64,000 nucleotides of DNA from DATKIY01 sp963726755 (GTDB lineage Bacteria > Actinomycetota > Actinomycetes > JAHEKZ01). Below, in pieces: positions 46,901 through 57,138 of this stretch. The stretch is taken from NCBI GenBank assembly GCA_963726755.1, contig CAVSDB010000002.1:62001-126000 (forward strand), read 5' to 3'. The notes below the pieces were generated by a model that searched no databases, was not told where the DNA came from, and saw nothing but the letters and a program-made list of their open reading frames with translations. The position numbers and the translations under genes were made by a program. Position 1 is the stretch's first letter. Each line of letters begins with the position of its first letter.

Positions 46901-48106
46901 TCGCGAACCTCGGCCAGTCGACCACGAAGTTGCAGGACGGCCTTGGTGTGCATCTGGCAGATCCTGCTCTCGGTGACTCCAAGCACCTGGCCAATCTCCG
47001 CCAGCGTCAACCCCTCGTAGTAGTACAAGGTGACGACGATCTTCTCTCGTTCTGGCAGATGGTTGATCGCCTTGGCCAGCAGGTACTTCGTTTCTTCTGA
47101 CTCAAAGGCAGCAACCGGGTCTTCGGCTTTGGTGTCCTCAAGGGTGTCGACCAAGCTGAGTTTGTCGCCCTTCTCGCCGCCAACGTTGAGAAGTTCGTCG
47201 AGCGCTACGACATTGACGAACGACACTCGACTAAAGACCTGATGCAAGTCAGCCAATGAGATCCCCATCTCGTCGGCGACCTCAGCCTCGGTCGGGGTGC
47301 GGTGCAACTTGGCTTCGAGAACCGCATAGGCCTTCTCGACTTCGCGGGCCTTGTAGCGCACCGACCGCGGGATCCAGTCGATCGCGCGTAGTTCGTCGAT
47401 GATCGCGCCTCGGATACGGCTAATGGCGTACGTCTCGAACTTGATCTCACGTGCGAGGTCGAACTTCTCGATCGCATCGATCAAGACCGAAGATCCCGTA
47501 GGACACCAAGTCCGCTTGTTCAATGTTCGGCGGCAGTCCCACGCCCACTCGACCAGCTACGTACTTCACCAACGGTGAGTAGTGCAGGATCAGCCGCTCG
47601 CGTAGCGGCTGGTCGCCAGTGTCTTTGAAGTCACGCCACAACTGCTTGAGCGCGGCCTCCGCCGCGGCGGCCTCGTCGGCGGCATCGAGTTCGGCGGCCC
47701 GCTTGGCAGCGGCCGGAGACATGGGTGCGGCTGGCGCGACCGCAACGGCGGCCTTCTTCGCAGCAGGTGCCTTTTTCGCCGGAGTCTTCTTTGCGGCGGT
47801 CTTCTTCGCTGGGGCTTTCTTGGCTGGCGCAGCCTTCTTCGCGACCGACTTCTTCGCCACTGCTCTTCTTGGCTGCTGCTTCTTGGCTGGCGCTGTCTTC
47901 TTCGCGACCGGCTTCTTAGCGGCTGCCTTCTTCGCCGCAGTCTTCTTTGCTGCCTTCGCTGGCGCCGCCTTCTTGGCAGGCGCAGCCTTGGCAACGGTCA
48001 CCTTTTTACTGGCACTGCTGGCCGGACTGACGCGCTTGCGGGCTGGCGAAGTCGCAGACGAGCGAGCGTTGGGCACCGTGTCAGGCTCGGGGGTGCGCTT
48101 GGTCAT
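46897..48106 (-). CDS. whiG: WhiG/FliA-family sigma factor with long Ala/Lys/Pro-rich N-terminal tail (one frameshift)
   Basis: RNA polymerase sigma factor. Residues about 34-118 are an AAKK/PAKK-type low-complexity tail like histone H1. The sigma part begins near residue 150: LKQLWRDFKDTGDQPLRERL, ILHYSPLVKYVAGRVGVGLP, then after a frameshift near 47490 IEKFDLAREIKFETYAISRI, ELRAIDWIPRSVRYKAREVE, TEAEVADEMGISLADLHQVF, LPEREKIVVTLYYYEGLTLA and IGQVLGVTESRICQMHTKAV (region 4). Usual WhiG/FliA proteins are about 250-280 residues without the tail. It controls sporulation-like or motility genes in relatives; here no target is visible. Overlaps the end of xerC by 26 bases. Confidence 0.88.
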
Positions 48107-49014
48107 ACGCCCTCTTCAGTCGGTCGACAGAGACATGAGTGTAAATCTGCGTGGTGGCGAGCGTAGCGTGGCCCAGCAGCTCCTGGACGGAGCGTAGGTC
48201 GGCGCCTCCCTCAAGCAGGTGCGTGGCTGCGCTGTGACGCAAACCGTGAGGCCCGAGGTCTGGTGCCCCCTCGATTCCCGACACCTGCTCATGGACAAGC
48301 CTACGAACCGCGCGCGGATCGATCCGACGCCCCCTCGCTCCGAGGAACATCGCTGGCCCGCTGTCCCCCACTACGAGACTTCCACGACCGACCGTCAACC
48401 ATCGGTTCAACGCCCGACTGGCCGGAACCCCGTACGGAACCATGCGCTCCTTACTGCCCTTCCCGAATACCCGCAGCGTGCGCCGTGACTCGTCCACGTC
48501 GTCGACATCGAGGCCCGACGAGTTCGCCGACCCGGATCCCGGTGGCGTACAGAACTTCGATCATGGCGGCATCGCGGACCGCCAACGGGTCATCGCTTTC
48601 GGCTCGCTGTGTCACCGCGACCATGAGGTCATTGGCCTGGTCAGATCGCAGTACCTCCGGCAGCGTCCGATGCGCCTTGGGCCGAGCAAGGCCGGCAGCC
48701 ACATCGACTTCGGCGTACCCACTGAGAACTGCCCATGCGGTAAACGCTTTGGCTCCTGATGCTCGACGAGCGATGGTTTTGCGAGCGCGTCCGACCGTGC
48801 TCTGCAGCGCCAGCCAACTTCGCAGATCAGCGACATCAAGATCGGTGACTCTGGTCCGACCGCGCCTGGCGGCGTGCGTCAACAGACTCACCGCGTCTCC
48901 GACGTACGCCGTGACAGATCGCGCCGCCAGGTGACGCTCGGCACGCAGGTACCGCTCGAAGTCGACGAGCGCCCGCTCGAAGTCCAGCGGGAACTGCGGA
49001 TCGGGGGCGCTCAC
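48081..49014 (-). CDS. xerC: Tyrosine recombinase XerC (one frameshift)
   Basis: About 310 residues. N-terminal SAM-like domain: ALVDFERYLRAERHLAARSV, RRGRTRVTDLDVADLRSWLA and TIARRASGAKAFTAWAVLSG. Catalytic part: EVLYATGIRVGELV (Arg I), LRVFGKGSKERMVPYGVPAS, HGLRHSAATHLLEGGADLRS (HxxR), VQELLGHATLATTQIYTHVS (His, nucleophile Tyr). One frameshift near 48530. Resolves chromosome dimers at dif with XerD. GTG 49014 (VSAPDPQFP) is the most likely start. Order dprA-xerC-whiG. Confidence 0.92.
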
Positions 49015-49084
49015 CGCTCTACCGTGCGAGACGTTCTCGGCCCTACGCAAGCGGCCGCGCCGCCGGTTTCGGCCTGGGACTGCC

Positions 49085-50219
49085 CTATGGACCGAGCTTT
49101 CCGGTCGATCTCCAGCACCTCGGGATCACCACGAATCCACGATCAGGCACGTGACGGACCAGCCCGGCCGCGGCTAGCCGCAAGACGGTGCCAGCAACGG
49201 CGGACTCGGTCAGACCCGGCCGCCTTCGCGATGTCCGAAGTGGTCGCAGGCTCACGAATCGGGACCGCCTCGAATACCCGCAACGACGTGGGATCGAGGC
49301 TGTCGCGAACGCGTTCGGTGATGGAAGGCAACGGAGCCAGTTCGCCGATCATGCCGGCCTCTTCGATGATCTCGTCGACGCCGGTAACCAATCGGGCCGG
49401 CTCGACGTCACGGAGTAGTCGATGGCAGCCGTGCGACATCGGAGACGTCACCGGTCCAGGCACCGCAAGGAGCGGCCGACCGAGTCTGCGGCAGAACGCC
49501 GCAGTGTTTAACGCACCGGATCGACCAGCCGCCTCAACGACCACAGTCGCTCGCGCCAGCCCCGCGATCACTCGGTTGCGCTGCAGGAATCGAGGTCGGG
49601 TGGGGTGACTGCCCGGAGGTAGTTCACTCACCAGGCTGCCGCCGGTCTCAAGAATGCGATCGAAAAGGGAACTGTTGCCCTGGGGATACCGAGCATCCAC
49701 ACCGCACGCCAGCACAGCGATGGTGTGTCCGCCCACTACCAACGATCCCCGATGGGCTGCTGCGTCAATACCGAAGGCACCGCCCGATACGACCGCCCAA
49801 TGCTGTTCGGCGAGCCCAGATCCGATCTCACTGGCGACGTGCAGTCCATACGAGGTCGCAGCGCGCGCACCGACAACTGCCACGGATCGGACAGCAGAGA
49901 GCCGAAGGTTGCCACCGACGACGAAGAGACCGAGCGGGACGGCTTCTAGCGCCTCCAACTGCGTCGGCCACTCGTCGTCTCCTGGCACGACGAAGCGGCC
50001 GTCGACGCGTTCAAGCGCTTCGATATCGCTCTGTAGGTCGAAATCCAGCCTGGACCGATAGTTGTCGACGCTGGGCAGTTCGGGATCGCCAGCCTCGATC
50101 CTGGCTAACAAGCCAATCGCTCCGTCGCTCGCGACCGCATGTCCGACGGCCAGGTCTCCTGGCTCGGTCAGCCGCGCCAGTCGCATCCGCGCCGCTTGCT
50201 CGTCGGTTAGGCCGCCCAT
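49085..50219 (-). CDS. dprA: DNA-protecting protein DprA (one frameshift)
   Basis: About 378 residues. DprA loads RecA on incoming single-stranded DNA in transformation. Rossmann core: VAVVGARAATSYGLHVASEI, WAVVSGGAFGIDAAAHRGSL, RFLQRNRVIAGLARATVVVE and SGALNTAAFCRRLGRPLLAV. The C-terminal winged-helix part continues past a frameshift near 49190: LRLAAAGLVRHVPDRGFVVI then PRCWRSTGKLGP. ATG 50219 overlaps the comM stop by 13 bases. With comM and yraN it forms the usual competence-like cluster, although uptake genes are not in the window. Confidence 0.93.
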
Positions 50220-51739
50220 GACAAACCACCACCTCGCATGGCGATCGCGCCAGCTACCTCCGACACCCCCGGGCGATCGATGCCTGCCAGATCCGCCAGG
50301 GTCCACGACACTCGAAACACCCGATCGACTCCACGAGCACTCAGCCGCCCGGTTCCCACCTGTTCGGACACCAGGGCAACTCGCGTCGGGGTGAGCGGCG
50401 AATCGCTGTCTCAACTCCCGACCCGGAACCTGCGCGTTCAGTCGCCAGGGAGTGTCCGCCAGGCGATGACTCGCTCTTTCTCGCGCCAGCCGCGACCCTT
50501 GACGCGACGACTTGCGTCGATTCACCGTCACTTCCGGCGAGCAACTCCGCCCTCGTGACCGGAAGCACCGGCACCTGCAGATCGACGCGGTCCATGAGCG
50601 GTCCCGACAGGCGACGCGCGTAGCGCATTCGTTGGACTGGCGTGCAAGTGCACTCGAGTCCACGTCCAATGAGCCGCCCACAAGGACAGGGGTTTGCCGC
50701 CATAACCAGTTGAAACCTTGCGGGGAATTGCACCCACGCCTGACTGCGAGCGAGTTGAATGACACCGGTCTCCATTGGTTGTCGAAGGGTCTCCAACACC
50801 TGCGACGAAAACTCAGGTGCTTCGTCGAGGAACAACACGCCTTGATGAGCCAGACTCACCGCGCCTGGACGGGCGACGCCACTGCCACCCCCGACCAACG
50901 CGGCGGCGGACGTGGTGTGGTGCGGCGCCTGAAACGGGGGACGAACGACGAGCGGGTGCTCTGGGCTCAGCACTCCTGCCACGGAGTGCACCGTGGTGAC
51001 CTCGAGGGACGCCGCCGTATCAAGGGAGGGCAGCAACCCCGGTAGCCGTTCGGCCAACAAGGTCTTGCCTGATCCGGGAGCGCCATACATAAAGACGTGA
51101 TGCCCACCTGCGGCCGCCACCTCAATCGCGAACCGAGGTTCGAGTTGTCCACGCACCTCTGCGAGGTCGAGGTGCTCCGGCGGTTCTGGTGCATCCGTCG
51201 TCGTTGGCACATCTCTACTTGGGGCTAGCCCTCGCAGCACTTCAAGTGCCTCGCGTAGGTCGGCGACGACGGCAACCTCGACATCTGGCACCAGCGCGGC
51301 CTCACGTCCAGATGCCTCGGCGACCATGACCCGGCTAAATCCCGCCTGCGATGCCGCCAACACCATCGGCAAAATCCCGGCCACCGGACGCACCACACCG
51401 TCGAGTCCAAGTTCACCGATGAATACCCAACCGGCCAACGCTTCGGGCGACAGTGCGTCAAAGGCGCCGACACAGGCGCACGCCAGTGCCAGGTCGAATC
51501 CGCTGCCGCGCTTGCGTACCGAGGCGGGAGACAGATTGACGGTGACCTTGCGCGTCTTCCACTCCTCACCAACGTTGACGACGGCGGCCCGGACACGATC
51601 TCTGGCCTCACTGACTGCGGTGTCGGCAAGACCGACAACCCGGAACGCAGGAAGCCCTCCAGCGGCGTCGACCTCGACTTCAACAACTGTTCCGTTGACT
51701 CCGGTTAAGCGTCACCGTGTGCGCGGTCGCCAAACTCAC
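50207..51739 (-). CDS. comM: Magnesium-chelatase-type ATPase ComM/YifB (several frameshifts)
   Basis: AAA+ helicase promoting branch migration in recombination. VEVEVDAAGGLPAFRVVGLA, VTVNLSPASVRKRGSGFDLA, EALAGWVFIGELGLDGVVRP, HVFMYGAPGSGKTLLAERLP (Walker A), PFQAPHHTTSAAALVGGGSG, GVLFLDEAPEFSSQVLETLR (Walker B) and NPCPCGRLIGRGLECTCTP are visible. Breaks near 51700, 51440 and 50400; the C-terminus is GRLSARGVDRVFRVSWTLAD to AMRGGGLSWAA. GTG 51739 overlaps the yraN stop (GTGA). Confidence 0.92.
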
Positions 51740-52093
51740 CCGACCGCTCCCCTGATGTGTTGCAGCACGGCTTGTCGGCCAGTGCCAACGATTCCCACAA
51801 CGTCGATCCGAATCTCGACGAATGGCATCTGGTTGGCGCGCACCCAAGACGCACGCCAGTCGAAGCAAGCGATCGGCTTTGGCAGCACTGATGGCGTCGA
51901 ACGGAGTTCCGTAGTCGGTCCGTGACCGCGTCTTGACCTCGCACACCACAAGGACATCGCCGTCACGAGCAACGATGTCGATCTCACCAATGTCACATCG
52001 CCAGTTGCGGGCGAGAATTGCCATGCCTTGGCTGCGCAGGTGTGAAGTTGCGAGGTCCTCGCCGTACTTTCCCAGTGCCGCGTTGTGGCTCAC
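51736..52093 (-). CDS. yraN: YraN/UPF0102-type endonuclease-like protein (one frameshift)
   Basis: About 119 residues. ALGKYGEDLATSHLRSQGMA, ILARNWRCDIGEIDIVARDG and DVLVVCEVKTRSRTDYGTPF show the Holliday-junction-resolvase-like fold (E-x-D...E-x-K). The C-terminus continues across a frameshift near 51860 as VRANQMPFVEIRIDVVGIVG. Role unknown, always next to comM in actinobacteria. Confidence 0.92.
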
Positions 52094-52168
52094 AGATGTC
52101 CACCTCCGCGGACACCCTCGTGGGAGAGCGGATCGACCCGCAGACTTAGCCGACTAACTGGGGACGAA

Positions 52169-52513
52169 CTAGCGGCCTGGGGACAGCGGGTCCTCGCCGG
52201 CGCGCATCACGTCCGCGTCCAGTTCACTGCGCCCGATTTCCTCGACATTCACATCTGCGAACGTCAGGACTCGAACGTTCTTGACGAATCTGGCGGGCCG
52301 GTACATGTCCCAGACCCAGGCGTCGGCCATCGTCACTTCGAAGTAGACGTCGGAGTTGTCACCCCGTTGCGGTGTTACCTCGACCTCGTTGGTCAGGTAG
52401 AAGCGTCGATCCGTCTCGACGACATAAGTGAACAGGCCGACTACGTCGCGGTACTCCTTGTAGAGCTGAAGTTCCAAGTCCGCTTCGTATCGCTCGAGTT
52501 CCTCTGCACTCAT
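52169..52513 (-). CDS. DUF2469 protein
   Basis: 114 residues, intact. MSAEELERYEADLELQLYKE, YRDVVGLFTYVVETDRRFYL and DVYFEVTMADAWVWDMYRPA are characteristic of the actinobacterial DUF2469 family, whose function is unknown. ATG 52513 overlaps the rnhB stop (ATGA). Almost always found beside rnhB in actinobacteria. Acidic, no membrane segment. Confidence 0.92.
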   Translation of the reverse strand: MSAEELERYEADLELQLYKEYRDVVGLFTYVVETDRRFYLTNEVEVTPQRGDNSDVYFEVTMADAWVWDMYRPARFVKNVRVLTFADVNVEEIGRSELDADVMRAGEDPLSPGR

Positions 52514-53207
52514 GCGAACTCCTCCTCAAGCGTCGCCCCCGATTGCCCGGGAAGACGCCACGATCGTCGATGTTGCTCGCACGGCCCAAGTTCGGCGAGT
52601 TGGTCCATGTGTTCAGGCGAGGCGTAGCCCTTGTTGTTGGCCCAGCCGAACTGCGGATAGTTCTCGGACATCTGGACCATCAGCGCGTCACGAGATGTCT
52701 TGGCCAACACGCTTGCGGCAGACACTGACGCGCAGTACATGTCCGCCTTTATCAAGATGGACACGCTGAGGGATGACGACTTCGGGCCAATCGGGTTCCG
52801 CCGCGAAAAGTTCGCCTTGCTCTTCTCGAGGCGACAAATAGTCGTGGTTGCCGTCCAACACGATCACATCGGGACGTACGGGCAACGTGACCAAGGCTCG
52901 GAGAGCGGCCAACCTCATCGCACGCATCAGCCCGAAGGCGTCGATCTCGGCTGCACTCGCGTGACCGACCGAATAAGCAAGCGACCAACGCCTGATCGCA
53001 GGGACGAGTGCTTCACGCCGCTCCGGAGTCAACAGCTTGCTGTCAGCCAGACCCTTTCGGGACGCGACGAGTGTCGGCGTCGACAGCAGCGAATCCGACG
53101 GTGACCGGACCGCCCAGCGCTCCCCTACCTACTTCGTCGCAACCAGCGATGACGTGGTGTCCCTGTCGCAGCAAGGACTTCTCGTGTCGCAGTGACGGAC
53201 GGATCAC
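52510..53207 (-). CDS. rnhB: Ribonuclease HII (frameshifted)
   Basis: About 230 residues. It removes ribonucleotides from DNA. VIAGCDEVGRGALGGPVTVG (first D-E), LTPERREALVPAIRRWSLAY, ALVTLPVRPDVIVLDGNHDY (third Asp), KADMYCASVSAASVLAKTSR and RDALMVQMSENYPQFGWANN are visible. Frames change near 53055 and near 52760. GTG 53207 overlaps the NUDIX stop (GTGA). Confidence 0.93.
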
Positions 53208-53695
53208 GGCAGCACCGCTCCCCCGACCAACACCGGTTCAGTCGGCGGTCCGAAGCGTAGGAGTTCGTCGAAGCGTTGCGCGAGGTCGGGCGGTGCAAGC
53301 AAGTCCGTCTCCGACCTCAGGTCCTCAACGGTGAACCATCGATGTTCGCTCAGGTAACGACGTTCGTCTTCTGTACGACCGCCGGTGGAGACGTCTGGAC
53401 GATCGACTGAGCAGACGAAGTAGATCTCGTGCTGGTCGTAACGAACACCGTCAAAACTGAACTCGAGCCGTCGTGACCAGACTGGCGCATCAACCAAAGT
53501 AGTCAAGATTCCGGTTTCTTCGAACAACTCCCGTGCGGCCGCTTCCACATCGGTTTCGCCAGCGGCCAAGCCACCGCCAGGTGCATGCCAGATCGGGAAT
53601 TGCGGTCTGTCTGGGTCTACTCCCCGCAGCAGCAACAGCCGGGACTCTGCGTCGATGACCAGCACCCGGGCTGCCCGCCGGTTGACGACCGCCAT
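53204..53695 (-). CDS. NUDIX hydrolase
   Basis: About 163 residues. The NUDIX box is intact: GGGLAAGETDVEAAARELFE then ETGI. VNRRAARVLVIDAESRLLLL and VDPDRPQFPIWHAPGGG precede it. Such proteins hydrolyse nucleoside diphosphate derivatives; which one is unknown. ATG 53695 (MAVVNRRAAR) is chosen. Lies between lepB and rnhB. Confidence 0.88.
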   Translation of the reverse strand: MAVVNRRAARVLVIDAESRLLLLRGVDPDRPQFPIWHAPGGGLAAGETDVEAAARELFEETGILTTLVDAPVWSRRLEFSFDGVRYDQHEIYFVCSVDRPDVSTGGRTEDERRYLSEHRWFTVEDLRSETDLLAPPDLAQRFDELLRFGPPTEPVLVGGAVLP

Positions 53696-53743
53696 ACCCG
53701 CAGCGTAGGGCGTCCCGCTTGGGGCCCGCGCTGCGGCACGCAA

Positions 53744-54499
53744 CTACTTGTGATGAGTCGCGTCGTTGCTCTGGGCTTGGTCGATCGCATCGTTGTCGAT
53801 GGTGTCTGGCCGGGTGAGGAAGGTCGCGTCGCCGAACGGCCACATGATGACGAACGCCCGTCCGATAACGCTGTCGATCGGAATCGCTCCACCACCGGGA
53901 TCGCCGAGATGAGCACGCGAGTCCGACGACGCGCTGCGGTGATCACCCATCACCCAGAGCCGACCCTCGGGGACGGTGATGTCAAAGTCCGTCGCCGACG
54001 GCTTGTCGCCGGGGAAGAGGTAAGGCTCGTCGAGCGGCACGCCGTTGACGGTGATCCGGCCCTGCTTGTCGCAGCACTGGACGTGATCACCCGGCAGTCC
54101 GATGACACGCTTGATGTAGTCCTTCTCGTTCGGCGAAGCAAACCCGAAGGCCCCGAAGACCGAACGGAGCCCAGCCGAGATCGGATTCGAAGGGCTCAGC
54201 GACCTGAACCTCAGGCGCCCACGAGTCGACGCCGTTGAAGACGATAATGTCGCCGCGCTGGATGTCGCCGATCTTGTACGCGAGTTTGTTGACCAGGACC
54301 CGGTCGCCGATGGCGAGCGTGTCCTCCATCGAGCCCGACGGAATGTAGAAGGCCTGAACCAGAAAGGTCTTAATCAGAAGGCGAGTCCGAGCGCAATGAT
54401 GAGCAGGATCGGTAGTTCTAGCCAGAACGAACGCGATGACTTGGCCTTTTTCGGCGCGGGCGGTCCGGCTGATGGCGCGTCGGTGGCCTCCACTGTCAC
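53744..54499 (-). CDS. lepB: Signal peptidase I (frameshifted)
   Basis: Type I signal peptidase. N-terminal FWLELPILLIIALGLAF is the membrane anchor, preceded by a Pro/Lys-rich tail (VEATDAPSAGPPAPKKAKSS). LIKTFLVQAFYIPSGSMEDT holds the catalytic Ser. After a second break near 54175, SPNEKDYIKRVIGLPGDHVQ has the catalytic Lys, then VNGVPLDEPYLFPGDKPSAT and GRLWVMGDHRSASSDSRAHL. GTG 54499 overlaps the rplS stop (GTGA). Breaks at about 54375 and 54175. Confidence 0.92.
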
Positions 54500-54855
54500 G
54501 AAAGTGTCGAACTCTCGCGCCGCTCGCGGATCTTCGCCGCCTTGCCACGACGATCACGCAGGTAGTACAGCTTGGCTCGACGGACCGCGCCGCGAGTGAC
54601 AACCTCGATCTGCTCGATCACCGGTGTGTGCACCGGGAACGTTCGCTCGACGCCTACTCCGGAACTGATCTTGCGAACGGTGAAGGTCTCGCGGACGCCA
54701 CCACCGGAACGGCGGATGACTACTCCCTGAAACAACTGCACACGCGACTTGTTTCCCTCGATCACGCGAACGTGAACCTTCAGGGTGTCGCCGGGACGGA
54801 ACTCGGGGATGTCGTCGCGCAACGAGGCTGCGTCGACAGAGTCAAGCGTGTGCAT
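54496..54855 (-). CDS. rplS: 50S ribosomal protein L19
   Basis: 119 residues, intact. DIPEFRPGDTLKVHVRVIEG, NKSRVQLFQGVVIRRSGGGV, RETFTVRKISSGVGVERTFP and VHTPVIEQIEVVTRGAVRRA followed by KLYYLRDRRGKAAKIRER are the complete L19 signature. AGGAGA precedes ATG 54855. The 108-base region upstream contains a structured leader candidate (54872-54938). Order rimM-trmD-rplS is standard. Confidence 0.97.
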   Translation of the reverse strand: MHTLDSVDAASLRDDIPEFRPGDTLKVHVRVIEGNKSRVQLFQGVVIRRSGGGVRETFTVRKISSGVGVERTFPVHTPVIEQIEVVTRGAVRRAKLYYLRDRRGKAAKIRERRESSTLS

Positions 54856-54871
54856 GGTCGTCTCCTGAAGG

Positions 54872-54938
54872 TGCCACAGGTCACCCGCGATGGTGGGTCA
54901 GTGAATGATCAGCAGCAGTGACGTGACCCCCTGTGGCA
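54872..54938 (-). promoter_or_regulatory. Structured leader upstream of rplS (possible L19 autoregulatory element)
   Basis: TGCCACAG-GTCAC (54872-54884) pairs with GTGAC-CCC-CTGTGGCA (54923-54938) as an 8-bp stem, a 3-nt bulge and a 5-bp stem, enclosing 38 nt. The stem ends 16 nt upstream of the rplS start, right next to the AGGAGA ribosome site. L19 leaders are known in other phyla; this one is a structural candidate only. Confidence 0.45.
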
Positions 54939-54963
54939 GGCGATCTCAGTGCTGACCAACGGC

Positions 54964-55778
54964 CTAGTCTGCCACAGCGCGACCGATGGTCGAAAATCGA
55001 CCATCGGTCGACTCGCCAGCCACATTCAGCCAGCACCTCAAGATCATCACTGTTGAGAATGGTCGGATCCAAGGCTTCGATGAGGTCGGGTCGCACCATC
55101 GACGTACGCATCAGCGACTGGTCACGCCGCCACCTGGCGATCGCCGCATGGTCTCCAGACAGCAGCACGGGCTGGGACGTCGTGGTCTCGCCAGTTGGCC
55201 GGTTTGGTGTACGACGGCGCCTCGAGCAGACCGTCGGTGTGGGATTCCTCGAGCAGCGAGTCTTGGTTACCTAACACTCCCGGAAGCAATCGGACCACCG
55301 ACTCGACGATGGCCAGGGCCGCTACTTCACCGCCGTTGAGGACGTAGTCGCCCAACGAAACTTCGGTGACGGTCACGCGTCGGCGCGCTTCGTCGATGAC
55401 TCGCTGGTCGATTCCCTCGTATCGGCCACATGCGAAGACCAGCCAGGGCTCCTGTGACCACTGGCGTGCCAGGTCTTGGTCGAATCGACGTCCGGCTGGG
55501 CTCGGCACGACGAGGTGCGGTCGCGCATCGGGGTTCGGCGATGACTCGAAGACGTGGTCCAACGCCCGAGCCCAGGGCTCGGGCTGCATCAGCATCCCCG
55601 GTCCCCCGCCGTAGGGCGTGTCATCGACAGTGCGGTGTCGATCCTCGGTGTGCGTGCGCAGGTCGTGGACGTTGATGTCGACCAGCCCGTCCCGATTCGC
55701 CTTACCGATCAGCGACAACTCGAGGGGCGTGAAGTACTCAGGAAATACCGTCACCACGTCGATGCGCAGTTGGCTCAT
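54964..55778 (-). CDS. trmD: tRNA (guanine-37-N1)-methyltransferase (frameshifted)
   Basis: About 270 residues, SPOUT-fold enzyme methylating G37 of tRNAs. LRIDVVTVFPEYFTPLELSL, IGKANRDGLVDINVHDLRTH, DDTPYGGGPGMLMQPEPWAR, LVFACGRYEGIDQRVIDEAR (knot), TVTEVSLGDYVLNGGEVAAL and LLPGVLGNQDSLLEESHTDG are visible. Breaks near 55165 and near 55020; the tail becomes LLSGDHAAIARWRRDQSLMR, LEVLAECGW and, after the second shift, STDGRFSTIGRAVAD with TAG at 54964. The in-frame stop without the second shift is 54881, which would run through the rplS leader. ATG 55778 overlaps the rimM stop. Confidence 0.92.
54980..55010 (-). repeat. Perfect 14-bp inverted repeat inside the trmD 3' end
   Basis: CGACCGATGGTCGA (54980-54993) and its exact complement (54997-55010) with a 3-nt loop. 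It falls in the last codons of trmD (DGRFSTIGR region), 14 bases before the stop. It could act as an attenuator or mRNA processing point between trmD and rplS. Confidence 0.6.
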
Positions 55779-56295
55779 TCGTCCGCCAACTCAAGCAGGC
55801 CGAGCTGGCAGTTCGACGATCACCTGTCCGGTCGCAAGATCGACCTCGGTGACGATGGACGCGACGAACGGCACCAGAACCTGTCGCCCCTTGGGGCGGT
55901 CGACGGCGAGCAATTCTTGACCGGGCAGGTGCACCACCTCTGCGACCGTTCCCAGCGGACCACGGACCTTGTCGAGAACATTGAGCCCGACCAACTGCCG
56001 GTCGTAGAACTCGTCGGGGTCGTCCGGGCGAGCATCGGGGTCGACGTCACACAGCAACAGCAGTCCGCGTAACTCTTCGGCGCTGGTCCGTGAGTCGACG
56101 TTCTCGAAGTGGATCAGCGTCCGCCCTGAGTGCTCGCGAGTGCTTGACCACGACCAGGGAGTCAGGACGCGATGGATCGGTCTGCAGAACCGAGCCAGGA
56201 GCAAACCGCACCTCAGGCTCGTCGGTGCGGACCTCGACGGCGACATCCCCGCGAGTGCCATGGGCCCGGCCGATCCGCCCGACCACGACCTGCAT
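55775..56295 (-). CDS. rimM: 16S rRNA processing protein RimM (frameshifted)
   Basis: About 172 residues. MQVVVGRIGRAHGTRGDVAV, EVRTDEPEVRFAPGSVLQTD, then in the next frame RTLIHFENVDSRTSAEELRG, LLLLCDVDPDARPDDPDEFY, VGLNVLDKVRGPLGTVAEVV and KGRQVLVPFVASIVTEVDLA (PRC barrel). Breaks near 56140 and 55810; the end reads GLLELADE and the stop overlaps the trmD ATG. Helps mature 30S subunits. Confidence 0.92.
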
Positions 56296-56300
56296 CGAAC

Positions 56301-56544
56301 TCAGCGGGCTCCGACGGTGTCGACGAAGTCGACTCGGACCTTGCGACCGGCGAGTGCGTCGACGACGGTCCGAAACGAGCCCGGCCGTTCGACCCGATCG
56401 GCCGATGACGCGCCCGAGGTCGTCGGGGTGAACCCGAACCTCGTACAGCCGACCGCCTCGACGCTGCTCACGCAACCGCACGGAGACGTCGTCTGGGTTG
56501 TCGACGATGCCGCGCACCAAGTGTTCGAGCGCGTTCTCGACCAC
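56301..56544 (-). CDS. khpA: KH-domain RNA-binding protein KhpA (one frameshift)
   Basis: About 80 residues. ALEHLVRGIVDNPDDVSVRL, YEVRVHPDDLGRVIGRSGRT (GxxG loop RVIGRSGRTA) and, after a frameshift near 56390, SFRTVVDALAGRKVRVDFVD then TVGAR. The family binds RNA and influences cell division and translation in other bacteria. GTG 56544, 2 bases after the rpsP stop. Confidence 0.9.
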
Positions 56545-56546
56545 GC

Positions 56547-57138
56547 TCAGGCCTCGGTCGAGGAAGCCTCGGCCGAGTCGTCAGCCTTAGCCGCGTCCTC
56601 AGCCTTGGGGGCTTCGACCTCGGGTGCGCCCTTCGACCTTGGCCTCTTCGACCTTCGGGCTCTCGTCGGTCGCCGCCGCAGGAGCCTCTTCAGTCGTGGC
56701 TGCCTCTTCAGACTTCGCCGAGTCGTCAGCCTTTGCGGCTGCCTTCTTCGCCGGGGCCTTCTTCGCCTTCGGGGTGGTGGCTGCCTTCTCGCTTAGGCCA
56801 GCGGCTTCCTTCGCCGCAGCCTCGAACACGCTGCGCTTGTCGGCCTTGGGCTCGGCAACGAGCATCGCGGGAGGAGCGGGCTCACCCTTGAACTGCTGCC
56901 AGTCTCCGGTTACGCGGAAGATCGCGGCGACGGCCTCGGTCGGCTGCGCGCCAACGCCGAGCCAGTACTGCGCACGATCTGAGTCCACGCTGATTCGCGA
57001 AGGGTTCTCGCGAGGGTGGTACTGCCCGATCTCTTCGATCGCGCGCCCACCACGGGCGGTACGAGCGTCGGCAACGACGATTCGGTAGTGCGGTTCGCGC
57101 ATCTTTCCGATGCGCTTGAGCTTGATCTTGACAGCCAC
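56547..57138 (-). CDS. rpsP: 30S ribosomal protein S16 with long charged C-terminal extension (one frameshift)
   Basis: The S16 core is residues 1-85: MAVKIKLKRIGKMREPHYRI, VVADARTARGGRAIEEIGQY and HPRENPSRISVDSDRAQYWL, VGAQPTEAVAAIFRVTGDWQ. It continues with about 110 residues rich in Ala, Lys and Glu (KAKKAPAKKAAAKADDSAKS, EEAATTEEAPAAATDESPKV), then after a shift near 56625 EVEAPKAEDAAKADDSAEAS to STEA. Such tails are common in actinobacterial S16, though this one is long. First gene downstream of the intergenic hairpin region. Confidence 0.94.

Noticed and set aside
47590..47994. Arg-rich ORF on the minus strand.
   Set aside because: Shadow frame of the Ala/Lys tail of the sigma factor.
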